Part shown: positions 15,386 through 25,131 of the stretch, one piece after another
Position numbering within the stretch: the stretch's first letter is position 1
How the letters are laid out: each line of letters starts with the position of its first letter
Origin: an uncultured Paraglaciecola sp.
GTDB taxonomy: Bacteria > Pseudomonadota > Gammaproteobacteria > Enterobacterales > Alteromonadaceae
Reading direction: 5' to 3'
Length of the DNA stretch: 36,905 nt
Assembly (NCBI RefSeq): GCF_913020055.1
Contig: NZ_CAJWCF010000046.1
Span: 1-36,905, forward strand
The notes under the pieces: generated by a model
The model's database searches: none
What the model was told of the DNA's origin: nothing
Seen by the model: the letters and a program-made list of their open reading frames with translations, nothing else
Translations under genes and position numbers: made by a program

Positions 15386-17572
15386 TTATTCCGCCAACTG
15401 ACTAACAAAATAAATTCTAAGCAAATGTAATTGGTCATAACTGACTTGTTCATTAAGACTGTCGTAAACGGGTTTTAGCCGTTCGTGAGAATGTTCTGCA
15501 AAGGCAGTTAAAGCCGCATCAATTTGAACCTGATCCAAAGCTGATTGCTCTAAAAGAAGTGTAGGTTGTGCAAACTTATGTCCATCTTGCACATAGCGGT
15601 ATAGGTGATTGATGATTGTGCCGTCTTTTACTTTAAATTGTGCCGCTAAAGACGAGATAGATTGCCCTTGTTGATAGGCGCTCACTATTTCTGCACTTCG
15701 ACTATTGGAACTAGTGCTGCTAGTTTTACTGACTGTAGCTTTGCTAGCCGTTTGGGCATTGGCTACTTCTTGAATATTGTTTTGTTGGCAGTAGTCGCCA
15801 ATAAGCGCAAGGAAATGCTCACCGTATTTGTCTAGTTTGGCTTGCCCAACACCATGAATACGTAACAAGTTCTCTTCAGTGTGGGGGAAGTAATACGCCA
15901 TTTCGTTGAGCGTACGATCGGAAAAGATAGCGTAGGGAGGTAAGTTTGCTTCATCGGCTAAACGTTTACGATCCGCCTTTAATATCGCCACTAATTGCTG
16001 ATCACCTGGGTTAGACAGCACCTTAGATGTATGGCTACTGGCCGCAACAGGTTGCTGCAACAAAGCAAAAAATGGCACTTTACCTTTTAACACGTCGCCG
16101 GCTTTTTGCGTGAGTTTCAAGCCGCCGTATTGCTCCTCTTGCTTAAGCAATCCTTTTTGGATCAATTGCCGAGCTAAGGTCATCCACTGTTTTTTATTGT
16201 ACTCATTACCAATGTTGTAAGTGGTGAGTAAATTATGCTGGTTTTGTAATACTTTTTCGGCACTGGAGCCGCGCAATACATCAATAACATGACTTGCACC
16301 AAAACGTTGCCCAGTACGATGCACACAAGACAAAAACTTTTGCGCGGGTACGGTTAAATCAGATTTTTCTTTGCTTTCACTGGTGCAATTGTCACAATTA
16401 GCGCAGTTTTCTTTGGCTGATTTTTCGCCAAAATAATCCAGCAATGGCGTGCGCCTGCAGTCTTCGGCTTCAGCCAAGGCTAACATTTGATTAAGGTGCA
16501 CATTAGCCAAGCGTTTTTCTTGCTCGTTGCTCATTTGTTCGATGAAAAAACGAATTTTACCTGTGTCGCCGTAACCAAATAACAGCAAACAATCGGCGTC
16601 TAAACCGTCTCGTCCCGCTCGTCCAATTTGTTGGTAATACCCCTCAATGTTTTTGGGTAGGTCGTAATGCAACACATAACGCACATCAGGTTTGTTTATA
16701 CCCATACCAAAAGCAATAGTCGCCACTATGATGTTGACGTCATCACGGATAAAACGTTCTTGATAATCGCTGCGTTTAATACTGCTTAACCCCGCATGAT
16801 AAGGCAAGGCTGAAAATCCATCTTGTTGTAGCTTGGCAGTCAGTTCATCTACACCTGAACGAGACTGGCAATATATGATCCCCGACTGTTCTGGGTGTTG
16901 TTCTATAAATTGTTTACTTTGCTGATAAGGATTGTCTTTAGGCACAACACCGATAAACAAATTAGGCCGATCAAAACTAGAAATGTATTCGCTACTGTCA
17001 GCTATATTGAGTTGGCGCTTAATGTCTTCTCGCACTCTGGGCGTTGCAGTCGCCGTTAAGGCGATACATACAGCGTTAGGGAAACACTCAATAAGACGAT
17101 TAAGTTGACGATAGTCGGGGCGAAAGTCGTGACCCCATTCAGAAATACAGTGCGCTTCATCTATGGCTATACAAGCCACATCACAATTTGTTAATAGATC
17201 TAAAATATTATTTTGTAGTGCCGTTTCAGGAGCCAAAAACAACAATTTAATCTGTTGCTGTTTAATGGCATCTAAGTTGTCTTGATAATCATTGTCTGAA
17301 AGTGAGCTATTTAACACGCAAGCTGGGATCGCCAACTCATTCAACTGTCTAACTTGGTCTTGCATCAATGAAATAAGTGGCGAGATTACAATAGTTAAGC
17401 CATCAAAAACGGTACCCGGGATCTGATAACACAAAGATTTACCACCACCGGTTGGCATAATAGCTAGAGTGTTTTTCTTGTGTAATACGTTGCTGATTAT
17501 CGCTTCTTGCGACTCTCGAAACTGATCAAAACCAAATACGCTTTTAAGAATACTGTTCGCTTGATTAATCAT
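15386..17572 (-). CDS. recQ: ATP-dependent DNA helicase RecQ with C-terminal HTH extension
   Basis: A 3'-5' DNA helicase of recombination and repair. Visible parts are Walker A TGGGKS (41-46), DEAH (138-141) followed by the aromatic-rich loop CISEWGHDFRPDY, motif VI QQIGRAGRDG, a zinc site (C in DCRR, then CANCDNC), the winged-helix RQC domain, and HRDC at about 525-605. The protein is 728 residues, about 120 longer than E. coli RecQ. The extra C-terminus has a Ser/Thr-rich linker, then a helix-turn-helix domain (SAEIVSAYQQGQSISSLAAQ), like the HTH_40-type tails of some RecQ proteins. AAGGAAG precedes the ATG. Confidence 0.95.
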   Translation of the reverse strand: MINQANSILKSVFGFDQFRESQEAIISNVLHKKNTLAIMPTGGGKSLCYQIPGTVFDGLTIVISPLISLMQDQVRQLNELAIPACVLNSSLSDNDYQDNLDAIKQQQIKLLFLAPETALQNNILDLLTNCDVACIAIDEAHCISEWGHDFRPDYRQLNRLIECFPNAVCIALTATATPRVREDIKRQLNIADSSEYISSFDRPNLFIGVVPKDNPYQQSKQFIEQHPEQSGIIYCQSRSGVDELTAKLQQDGFSALPYHAGLSSIKRSDYQERFIRDDVNIIVATIAFGMGINKPDVRYVLHYDLPKNIEGYYQQIGRAGRDGLDADCLLLFGYGDTGKIRFFIEQMSNEQEKRLANVHLNQMLALAEAEDCRRTPLLDYFGEKSAKENCANCDNCTSESKEKSDLTVPAQKFLSCVHRTGQRFGASHVIDVLRGSSAEKVLQNQHNLLTTYNIGNEYNKKQWMTLARQLIQKGLLKQEEQYGGLKLTQKAGDVLKGKVPFFALLQQPVAASSHTSKVLSNPGDQQLVAILKADRKRLADEANLPPYAIFSDRTLNEMAYYFPHTEENLLRIHGVGQAKLDKYGEHFLALIGDYCQQNNIQEVANAQTASKATVSKTSSTSSNSRSAEIVSAYQQGQSISSLAAQFKVKDGTIINHLYRYVQDGHKFAQPTLLLEQSALDQVQIDAALTAFAEHSHERLKPVYDSLNEQVSYDQLHLLRIYFVSQLAE

Positions 17573-17634
17573 TGCAGTTCTTCCTTGCTGATCTCAAATA
17601 TCTATGATGTAGCGGTGCATGTAGAACTGAACCT

Positions 17635-17672
17635 AAAAAAATAGCCACCATCGATGAAAAATGGTGGCTATT
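17635..17672 (-). terminator. Rho-independent terminator of the M16 peptidase gene
   Basis: On the minus strand, AATAGCCACCAT / ATGGTGGCTATT (12-bp perfect arms, 9-base loop) is followed by TTTTT and AGG. It lies 22 bases after the peptidase stop and separates it from recQ. Confidence 0.88.
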
Positions 17673-17693
17673 AAGTTAATACATTCAGATTAA

Positions 17694-20588
17694 CTAAAGT
17701 GGCTTACCCTCTTCATCAAGCTCAACAATATTCTCAAACATAGGTTTAAGACTATCCATAACTTTAGCTTTATCACCCACCACTACAGTAATCATCTCGT
17801 CAAGTTTAAGATGTTTGGCGGCCAATCCACTCAGTTCTTCTAAACTCACATTTTCCAAAATCTGATTTTGCTCATCTACAAAACCTTTATCTAAATTATA
17901 GGTCATGATTTCTGATAAGAAACTCAGCTTCTGCCTTGGTGTTTCATAGTTGCGCGCATCACGTTGCCCAATGGCACTTTTCACAAACTCCAGTTCTTTT
18001 ACTGTCAGACCTTTTTCACCAAAGGCAGAAATTTCGTTTCTAAACTGCACTATTGAATCCGCGGTGGTGTCAGCACGAACACCCGCTTGCGCTCGATAGA
18101 AGCCGTAAAAATCATTTCCATAAAAGAAGGAGCGAGCGCCATAGGTGTATCCCTTATCTTCTCTAAGATTAAGATTGATCCTACTGTTAAAAGCTCCACC
18201 CAAATTATAATTCATCAAATCTGATCGGTAATACTCACCAACCGAGTCATAGTTAAGAGCGCGTTTACCAATACGTATTTCAGACTGCGCCGCTTCTGGC
18301 TTATCGATAAAATATAAGGTACCTGCTTGCAACTCTGGGAAGGGTTTAAGTGCCGGCATTGGACTGCTTTTACCTTGCCAAACATCCAAGGTTTTAAGCG
18401 TTTTGCTAATCTCTTTTTCAGCCAAGTTACTGACCACTATAAGGTCGGCATTTGAAGGACCATAATTAGCACTATAGAATTCAGAGACATCCTTTAAAGT
18501 AAGTTTTTGTAAAGTAGAAATAGTACCGTTGTTAGCATGAGCGAAACTATTATCACTGCCAAAAACTAACTTACTAAAGATTTCTGTTGCAGTAGTAGCA
18601 GCATTTTTCTTCGCTGTTTTAAGGCCTTCTATTTGTTGTTTTTGTAGACGTATAAAATCAGCTTCATCAAATTTTGGCTGGGTTAGCTGCTCTATTGCTA
18701 CAGCCAGAGTCTCATCCAAGTTTTTAGTCAGAGTGCGAATGTTGATGCTGGTAAACTTATTGTCGGCAGAAAAATAAACCGTTGAACCCAATTTTTGTAA
18801 TTGATTAGATAAGTCTTCAGCAGTTGATTTTTTAGTTGCTTCACCGACCATTGCAGCTGTTAGTGAGGCGAGACCAAGCTTATCAATCGGCTCTCTGGTT
18901 TGCCCTGCTGGGATACGCAAGCGAATAGTGGTGGTCGGCACTTCATCATTTACTGTGCCTAAAATTTTAATGCCTGTTTTAGTGGTTAGTTTATAGATGT
19001 CTGGGGCTCTAACACTAGGGTTTTTACCTGATGCAGGAACCATAGAGCGATCGAAATCTGATGTGCCTGGGCGCAGAGCAATTGAGTCATCTTCAATACT
19101 ATCTGGAATAGTTCTCTCGTAACGCTGCCAAGTGTCTGTCTTGGCGATTTTATCACCTTGCCCTTTAGGCACTATGCTCATGATTACGGCATGCTTATCT
19201 TTAATATATTTTTTATAGACTCGCATTACATCGTCTTGGCTGACGTTTTCATAACGCGCTACATCTTCACCAATGGCATTAGGATTGTTTCGATAGGTTT
19301 CATAGGCAGCAAGTTGACTGACTTTTCCAGATACGCTTTCTAGCCCGTAAACCATACCTGATACAATACCAGCCTTAACGCGCTGTATATCACCATCGGT
19401 CGCCCCGCCTTTACTTTCGAATTCATCCAGTGAAGCGCGAATAATAACTTCTAACTCAGACAAACTGTTACCAGGCGTTGGCAATGCCAGTAACGTAAAC
19501 TGACAACTTAACTCCCCACATCCATGATTTGCATTAGCTTGAACAGCTTTGCCGTTCTTCACCATGTTTTTATATAACAGTGACGTCTTGCCACTACCTA
19601 GGATAGACATAAGCACATCGAGTGGTGCTTCATCTGGGTGATTGGCATGCACAGTTGGGAAAGACATATACACTAAAGGCAATGAGACGTTATCTTGCAT
19701 AGAAATATAACGATCTTGATCCAAGGTGACCTCAGTATACTCAGGCTTAACCACTTCAGGGCCCCGAGGAATACCACCAAAATATTTTTTCACCCAAGCC
19801 AATGTTTGCGCTTGATCCATGTCGCCACCTATTGTTAACGTGGCGTTATTTGGACCATACCAACGCAAGAAGAACTTTTTCAAGTCGTTCAAGTCTGCAC
19901 GATTTAAATCTTCTATATAACCAATAGTCGACCAAGAGTATGGGTGACCTTCAGGGAATAAAGCTTCACCAACCCTTTCTCGAAGTAGACCATAAGGACG
20001 ATTATCATAATTTTGGCCGCGCTCATTTTTGACAGTTTCACGCTGATTTTCGAATTTTTCTATAGTCACTGCGTCGAGGAAAAACCCCATTCGATCCGCT
20101 TCTAACCAAAGCATTCGCTCTAATTGATTAGAAGGAACAGTTTCATAATAATTAGTACGGTCGGTGTTGGTAGAACCATTAAGTGTGCCGCCAGACTCGG
20201 TGATCAAACCGAAATGTTGTTCGTCCGCCACATTTTCCGAACCTTGAAACATCATGTGTTCGAAGAAGTGAGCAAAGCCTGACTTACCAGGCTCTTCACG
20301 ACCAGAACCTACATGGTAAGTAATGTCTACGTGCACCAAAGGGTCAGAGTTATCAGGATGTAAAACAACAGTTAGTCCATTATCGAGCTGATATTTAGTG
20401 AAAGGAATAACAATCTCATCAGCCTTTTTAGTCACAGAGGCAATTTTTGTAAATCCCTCAGGCACAACACTCGACTGCACTTGGTCGGTATCGGCTTGAC
20501 TAACTTTTTGTTGGCGATCTTTAACATCACAGGCCGCAAGGCTAAACATAGCTGCCATTCCTGCAACTAGAAGAATTTGTTTTTTCAT
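17694..20588 (-). CDS. M16 family zinc metallopeptidase, lipoprotein
   Basis: A 964-residue pitrilysin/insulinase-type peptidase with two tandem M16 units. The first has HFFEH (H107, E110, H111) and a downstream NERGQN segment supplying the glutamate ligand about 75 residues later. The second, from about residue 540, lacks HxxEH and is structural. Features of the substrate-binding face are GAFNSRINLNLREDKGYTYG. A lipoprotein signal peptide ends in LAAC with C20, so it is probably anchored in the outer membrane facing the periplasm. The frame opens at 20645, but the ATG at 20588 begins the natural MKK signal sequence. It likely degrades peptides or damaged envelope proteins. Confidence 0.92.
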   Translation of the reverse strand: MKKQILLVAGMAAMFSLAACDVKDRQQKVSQADTDQVQSSVVPEGFTKIASVTKKADEIVIPFTKYQLDNGLTVVLHPDNSDPLVHVDITYHVGSGREEPGKSGFAHFFEHMMFQGSENVADEQHFGLITESGGTLNGSTNTDRTNYYETVPSNQLERMLWLEADRMGFFLDAVTIEKFENQRETVKNERGQNYDNRPYGLLRERVGEALFPEGHPYSWSTIGYIEDLNRADLNDLKKFFLRWYGPNNATLTIGGDMDQAQTLAWVKKYFGGIPRGPEVVKPEYTEVTLDQDRYISMQDNVSLPLVYMSFPTVHANHPDEAPLDVLMSILGSGKTSLLYKNMVKNGKAVQANANHGCGELSCQFTLLALPTPGNSLSELEVIIRASLDEFESKGGATDGDIQRVKAGIVSGMVYGLESVSGKVSQLAAYETYRNNPNAIGEDVARYENVSQDDVMRVYKKYIKDKHAVIMSIVPKGQGDKIAKTDTWQRYERTIPDSIEDDSIALRPGTSDFDRSMVPASGKNPSVRAPDIYKLTTKTGIKILGTVNDEVPTTTIRLRIPAGQTREPIDKLGLASLTAAMVGEATKKSTAEDLSNQLQKLGSTVYFSADNKFTSINIRTLTKNLDETLAVAIEQLTQPKFDEADFIRLQKQQIEGLKTAKKNAATTATEIFSKLVFGSDNSFAHANNGTISTLQKLTLKDVSEFYSANYGPSNADLIVVSNLAEKEISKTLKTLDVWQGKSSPMPALKPFPELQAGTLYFIDKPEAAQSEIRIGKRALNYDSVGEYYRSDLMNYNLGGAFNSRINLNLREDKGYTYGARSFFYGNDFYGFYRAQAGVRADTTADSIVQFRNEISAFGEKGLTVKELEFVKSAIGQRDARNYETPRQKLSFLSEIMTYNLDKGFVDEQNQILENVSLEELSGLAAKHLKLDEMITVVVGDKAKVMDSLKPMFENIVELDEEGKPL

Positions 20589-20777
20589 AAAATTATTCAC
20601 CATTATTGGAGACAAATAAACATATTGGGGTTGGCGATAATACACATTTTGCCGATGAAAATCTCGGACAGACGGTGAAAAGGCAATGCCTGTCTTTACC
20701 CATACACAATGGAAAACAATAACTACTACATCTCATACATGTTTTTAGTTTAAACTTGTGGCAGATTTAAAGTAGTA

Positions 20778-21710
20778 GTGACGTTTTACAGCATGTTTTC
20801 AACGATTTTTTCCCCATTGTTTGGTGCCATATCGGCATTTTGTTATTTTATTAACACCATTTTTTGGCTAATTCCCATTTTAATTTGTTCATTTCTCAAG
20901 TTAATTCCCATTAAAATATGGCAAACATTTATGTCTTATTTGTTAGATGGTTGTGCAACAAATTGGATATCGGTCAACAGTGCAAATCAGAATTTATTTA
21001 GTCGTACTAAATTTGAAGCCACAGGGCTGGAAGGACTAAGTAAAAGAGATTGGTATTTGGTCATATCAAACCACCGCTCTTGGGTTGATATATTAGTGTT
21101 ACAACGGGTTTTTAATCACAAAATTCCTTTTCTAAAATTTTTCCTCAAAAAAGAACTCATTTGGGTACCTTTTCTTGGTTTAGCTTGGTGGGCATTAGAT
21201 TTTCCCTTTATGCATAGATACAGCAAAGCGTTATTGGCCAAACATCCCCACTTAAAAGGTAAAGATTTAGAAAATACCCGTAAGGCTTGCGAAAAGTTTA
21301 CGTTCAAACCCGTCAGTATCATGAATTTTGTAGAAGGTACGCGGTTAACTGAACAAAAACGGATACGCCAAGGGGAAAAATTTCAACACTTACTAAAACC
21401 TAAAGCGGGCGGTATGGCTTTTGTTTTAGGGGCCATGGGACAGCAGCTTCATAAATTACTCGATGTCACTATCCATTACCCTGAAGGAACACCTACTTTC
21501 TGGGACTTTGCCTGTGGCAAAGTCAACAAAGTACAAGTGCAGATTAAAGTGTTATCTATCCAAGATTTATTAAACAGTGATGTTTATGGCGATGATTACT
21601 TCGATGACCATACACAAAGAGTTAAATTTCAACGTTGGTTAACGGAATTATGGCAGCAAAAAGACCAAGAGTTGCAAGCACTTTTGGCAGAGAAGTCGCA
21701 AGATGTTTAG
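20778..21710 (+). CDS. PlsC/YihG-type lysophospholipid acyltransferase, first copy
   Basis: A 310-residue inner-membrane acyltransferase that transfers an acyl chain to a lysophospholipid. It has the LPLAT motifs NHRSWVD (98-104, catalytic H99 and D104), WVPFLGLAWWALDFPFM, FVEGTR, and KAGG for the C-terminal acceptor site. N-terminal hydrophobic segments cover about residues 8-48. The GTG at 20778 is used here; an ATG five codons later (20793) is equally possible. Its end overlaps the start of a related gene by eight bases. It resembles E. coli YihG, which adjusts phosphatidylglycerol acyl chains. Confidence 0.85.
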   Translation: MTFYSMFSTIFSPLFGAISAFCYFINTIFWLIPILICSFLKLIPIKIWQTFMSYLLDGCATNWISVNSANQNLFSRTKFEATGLEGLSKRDWYLVISNHRSWVDILVLQRVFNHKIPFLKFFLKKELIWVPFLGLAWWALDFPFMHRYSKALLAKHPHLKGKDLENTRKACEKFTFKPVSIMNFVEGTRLTEQKRIRQGEKFQHLLKPKAGGMAFVLGAMGQQLHKLLDVTIHYPEGTPTFWDFACGKVNKVQVQIKVLSIQDLLNSDVYGDDYFDDHTQRVKFQRWLTELWQQKDQELQALLAEKSQDV

Positions 21711-22599
21711 TATTTTTCCACGTTTTATTGTGTTCCCAATACACTTAACCTTGCAGATGATAAGTCTAGCGTTTTGGGCAATTTCTATCACGTTGTTTGG
21801 TTTAGTGAAGTTTATTCTACCTTTCTCCTTTATCACTAAACCTACCAATGTCATATTGAATTTCATGATGTGCGCTTTTGGAATTTGCAGTGTTAGTTTA
21901 ATAAAATGTATGAATAAAGTGGAATTAGACTATGCGATTGAAGGTGAACTGAGCAAAAACGAGTGGTATCTAATAGTAGCGAATCACCTAAGTTGGTTAG
22001 ATATTATTTTGTTAACCGATTTTGCCGCTGGCAAAATTCCCGCACCGAAATTTTTTCTTAAAAAAGAATTAATTTGGCTACCTTTTGTAGGGCTTGGAGC
22101 ATGGGCATTAGACATGCCGTTTATGCAGCGATATAACAAAGCGTTTTTGCAAAAAAATCCCCATTTAGAAGGTAAAGACATTGCCACCACCAAAAAGTCT
22201 TGTGAAAAATTTCGCCAGTTGCCTACTACAGTCATCAATTTTGTCGAAGGCAATCGTTTTACCCCAGAAAAGCAACAATTAAAACAAAGCGCATTTATAA
22301 ACCTTTTACCTCCTAAAGCAGGAGGCATTGCATTTACGTTAGCAACTATGGGTGAGTTATTCACTAGTGTTCTGGATATTACAATAATATATCCTGAGAC
22401 AAACGGTAGTCCTATGATGGCAATGTTAAATGGCCGGCTAAAAAAGGTTATTATCCGAGTGAATGTACATCCAGTTACTGATGAAATTGTTGGTGATTAT
22501 TTTAAAGATGAAAAATTTAAACTCGGTTTTCAAGAGTGGTTAAATTCGATTTGGCAAAACAAAGATAAACTTATTACCGAATTAAAAGGGACTAAATAA
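21703..22599 (+). CDS. yihG: PlsC/YihG-type lysophospholipid acyltransferase, second copy
   Basis: A 298-residue paralogue of the preceding protein and the closer of the two to E. coli YihG by eye (WALDMPFMQRY, TTKKSCEKFRQLPTT, LLPPKAGGIA). The acyltransferase motif is NHLSWLD (94-100, H95 and D100). The glycerophosphate-binding motif is EGNR rather than EGTR. Membrane segments are at about 8-45 and 52-70. It starts inside the first copy (8-base overlap) and is followed directly by the channel gene, giving a three-gene operon. Confidence 0.87.
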   Translation: MFSIFPRFIVFPIHLTLQMISLAFWAISITLFGLVKFILPFSFITKPTNVILNFMMCAFGICSVSLIKCMNKVELDYAIEGELSKNEWYLIVANHLSWLDIILLTDFAAGKIPAPKFFLKKELIWLPFVGLGAWALDMPFMQRYNKAFLQKNPHLEGKDIATTKKSCEKFRQLPTTVINFVEGNRFTPEKQQLKQSAFINLLPPKAGGIAFTLATMGELFTSVLDITIIYPETNGSPMMAMLNGRLKKVIIRVNVHPVTDEIVGDYFKDEKFKLGFQEWLNSIWQNKDKLITELKGTK

Positions 22600-23841
22600 G
22601 TGCAAGAAACTCACTACATTTCAGAAAATTTAATATCACTATTAGCGTATTTTGGTATTCAAGTTACGCCTCAGAGCTGGGCATTTCAAATAACGGCTTT
22701 GGCTGGAATTTTCACCATCGCTTGGCTGAGTAATTGGATAACCAAAAGTTTACTCAATAGCCGCGTACGAAAACTTGTTTTAAAGAGCAAAAACCAATTT
22801 GACGACGAGTTACATCAACATGGTTTTTTCAAACGTATCGGGCATATTGTACCAGCTGTTTTTATTTATTTACTTAGCCAATTGCTCATTGAAAACCCAG
22901 CATTGCTGGCATTCTTGCAAAAATCAGCAGTCATCTATGTGCTTATTTCTGCTGTCATGGCAATCAGTGCGCTGTTGAATACCATCGAGGACACGTATAA
23001 CGCCTCAAATTTGGCTAAAAAAGCCCCCATTACTGGTTTCATTCAAGTCGCTAAATTATTTATCGTCATCATTGCCGGCTTATTGATCATTTCTAACTTA
23101 ATGGACAAATCACCACTATTGCTGCTATCAGGGTTAGGTGCAGTTACCGCCATTCTGTTGTTATTATTCCGAGATACTATTTTAGGTTTTGTTGCCGGTA
23201 TTCAGATAGCTGCAAATCGAATGGTTAACACCGGAGATTGGATAGAAATGCCCAAATATGGGGCTGATGGTGACGTATTGCAGGTAGGCTTAACGACCGT
23301 GAAAGTGCAAAATTGGGATAAAACAATCTCGACCATCCCCACTTATGCGCTTATTTCAGAGCCGGTGAAAAATTGGCGAGGCATGAGCGAAAGTGGTGGC
23401 CGTCGTATTAAGCGCTCTTTGAATATCGATATCCAAAGCATACGTTTTTGTGATCAGGATATGCTGGATGAATTTTCCAAAATTCGCTATATAAAAAGCT
23501 ATATTCAAGCCAAACTCGAAAAACTACAGCGTTTTCATAATGAGCAAAAAATCGATAGCACAGATTTAGTTAACAGCCGCAGGCTTACCAACATTGGCAC
23601 ATTGCGAGCGTATATGCAGGCGTACTTAGAAAACCACCCTGATATTAACCAAGACATGACTTTAATGGTGCGCCAAAGACCACCTACAGAACTTGGAGTT
23701 CCTCTAGAAATTTATTGTTTTTGTGCGGATAAAAACTGGGTTAATTATGAAGGGATCCAAAGCGATATTTTTGATCACTTGCTTGCGATACTGCCAGCAT
23801 TTAGATTAAGAGCTTACCAACGTGTTAGTGATAAGCCCTAA
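22600..23841 (+). CDS. MscS-family mechanosensitive channel, YbdG/MscM type
   Basis: A 413-residue inner-membrane channel that opens under membrane tension. It matches E. coli YbdG in length and key segments: LLLSGLGAVTAILLLLF (pore-lining helix), GFVAGIQIAANRM, GDWIEMPKYGADGDV, GLTTVKVQNWDKTI, WRGMSESGGRRIKRS and MTLMVRQRPPTE. About five membrane helices occupy residues 20-190, and the rest is the cytoplasmic vestibule. A GTG start directly follows the TAA of the second acyltransferase, with AAAGGGA upstream. Co-expression with two lipid acyltransferases suggests membrane-tension or lipid-packing control. Confidence 0.92.
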   Translation: MQETHYISENLISLLAYFGIQVTPQSWAFQITALAGIFTIAWLSNWITKSLLNSRVRKLVLKSKNQFDDELHQHGFFKRIGHIVPAVFIYLLSQLLIENPALLAFLQKSAVIYVLISAVMAISALLNTIEDTYNASNLAKKAPITGFIQVAKLFIVIIAGLLIISNLMDKSPLLLLSGLGAVTAILLLLFRDTILGFVAGIQIAANRMVNTGDWIEMPKYGADGDVLQVGLTTVKVQNWDKTISTIPTYALISEPVKNWRGMSESGGRRIKRSLNIDIQSIRFCDQDMLDEFSKIRYIKSYIQAKLEKLQRFHNEQKIDSTDLVNSRRLTNIGTLRAYMQAYLENHPDINQDMTLMVRQRPPTELGVPLEIYCFCADKNWVNYEGIQSDIFDHLLAILPAFRLRAYQRVSDKP

Positions 23842-23861
23842 TTTCTTACATCAGTCTAATA

Positions 23862-24059
23862 CTAAACAGTCGCCAAAGCGTATAAAAACACTACGAATAA
23901 GACCAACGCTGACGCGCCAAAAAAGCCATATTCCACCTTAGACTGCATAACGTTCACACCTTCTGGTGTAGGTAAAAAGCTCATAATAATGCTGCTAGTA
24001 CCTAAAACAAAGGTGATTAATGTAAAACCAAACAAAATGGGTTCGAGCCAATTACTCAT
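23862..24059 (-). CDS. Small two-helix membrane protein, unknown function
   Basis: A 65-residue protein with two membrane helices (about 8-29 and 42-63) linked by PTPEGVNVMQSKVEYGF. AGGAA lies eight bases before the ATG. The gene is alone on the minus strand, convergent with the channel gene. I do not recognise the family. Confidence 0.6.
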   Translation of the reverse strand: MSNWLEPILFGFTLITFVLGTSSIIMSFLPTPEGVNVMQSKVEYGFFGASALVLFVVFLYALATV

Positions 24060-24309
24060 CAGTCAATTCCTACGTATTCCAAATTATGGACATTATGCAC
24101 CAAAAACCCAGAATGCCAAAAGACATAAAAGGAAATTTATATTGGCATAAAATCTCACTTATTAGCGATATTCACTAACTTCAGCTTTAACATCGATTGA
24201 ACTGAGCATATATAAATCATATCTAACTGTTTTTTATAGGTTTTTATTTCTGGCCTAGGCTTTGCTCTATAAAATGAGTCAACCATTATTAATCAGCTAG
24301 GAGAATTTT

Positions 24310-25092
24310 ATGCGTACAGTAATATTTGCAGGAGCGTTAGCTTGTTGCTCACTTCCAGTTATTGCTAATCAGTGTAACGTCGAACTCAACGGCAACATGC
24401 AATTAGAAAACAACGTATTAGCAGTCAAGTTAGACAACGATACCCGCCTTACCATAGATCAAGATAAAATCTTGTATGTTGATGGCATTGCTTTAACGCT
24501 AGATACCCAACAACAAAGTTGGGTGGACAACTATTATGATGGAATCAACCTAGCTGCACCTCAAGCAGCAGCTATAGCCACCGATGCTGTCGCGTTGGCA
24601 AGTACCGCACTAAATGAGGTATTTACCGAACTACTAGGTTCAGATAATACTGCCTTAGAGGACTTGTCAGAAAAATTACGCAACCTTGATCAGCAAATTC
24701 AATATAATTTTTATGCGGACAATGGTGACATTCGTTTACACTCCGAATCGTTTGAAAATGGTGAGTTTTTTGGCGAACAATGGGAAGCTCAATTTGAAGA
24801 CGCTATCGAAGATTTAGTCACGGATTCAATTGGCCACCTAATGGTTGCTATAGGTACTCAGCTCATTTTTAGTGGTGGAGACATGACTGAATTCGAACAA
24901 AAAATGGAACGTTTTGGCGAACAGATGGAACAAAAAGTAGAATATCAAGCTGAAGCACTTGAAGACAAAGCAGAAGAGTTATGCGCTACTTTGGCCAGAG
25001 TCGACGTAGCTGAAAACTATTTACAAATGAACATCAAACAACTTTCCAAGCTTGATGTCATTCACGTAAGCGAACAATATGATGCTATGTAA
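24310..25092 (+). CDS. DUF2884 (YggN-like) periplasmic protein
   Basis: A 260-residue exported protein with a signal peptide of about 19 residues (cleavage near VIA/NQC). The N-terminal domain includes LNGNMQLENNVLAVKLDN and GIALTLD; the C-terminal part is a long acidic helical region (KMERFGEQMEQKVEYQAEALE) likely to form a coiled coil. This fits the DUF2884/YggN family, whose role is unknown. GCTAGGAGAATTTT gives a strong ribosome-binding site. Thirty-nine bases separate it from the next gene on the same strand. Confidence 0.85.
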   Translation: MRTVIFAGALACCSLPVIANQCNVELNGNMQLENNVLAVKLDNDTRLTIDQDKILYVDGIALTLDTQQQSWVDNYYDGINLAAPQAAAIATDAVALASTALNEVFTELLGSDNTALEDLSEKLRNLDQQIQYNFYADNGDIRLHSESFENGEFFGEQWEAQFEDAIEDLVTDSIGHLMVAIGTQLIFSGGDMTEFEQKMERFGEQMEQKVEYQAEALEDKAEELCATLARVDVAENYLQMNIKQLSKLDVIHVSEQYDAM

Positions 25093-25131
25093 TAATTTAG
25101 GCTAAGTCACCTAGTAGGATGAAAAATAATA

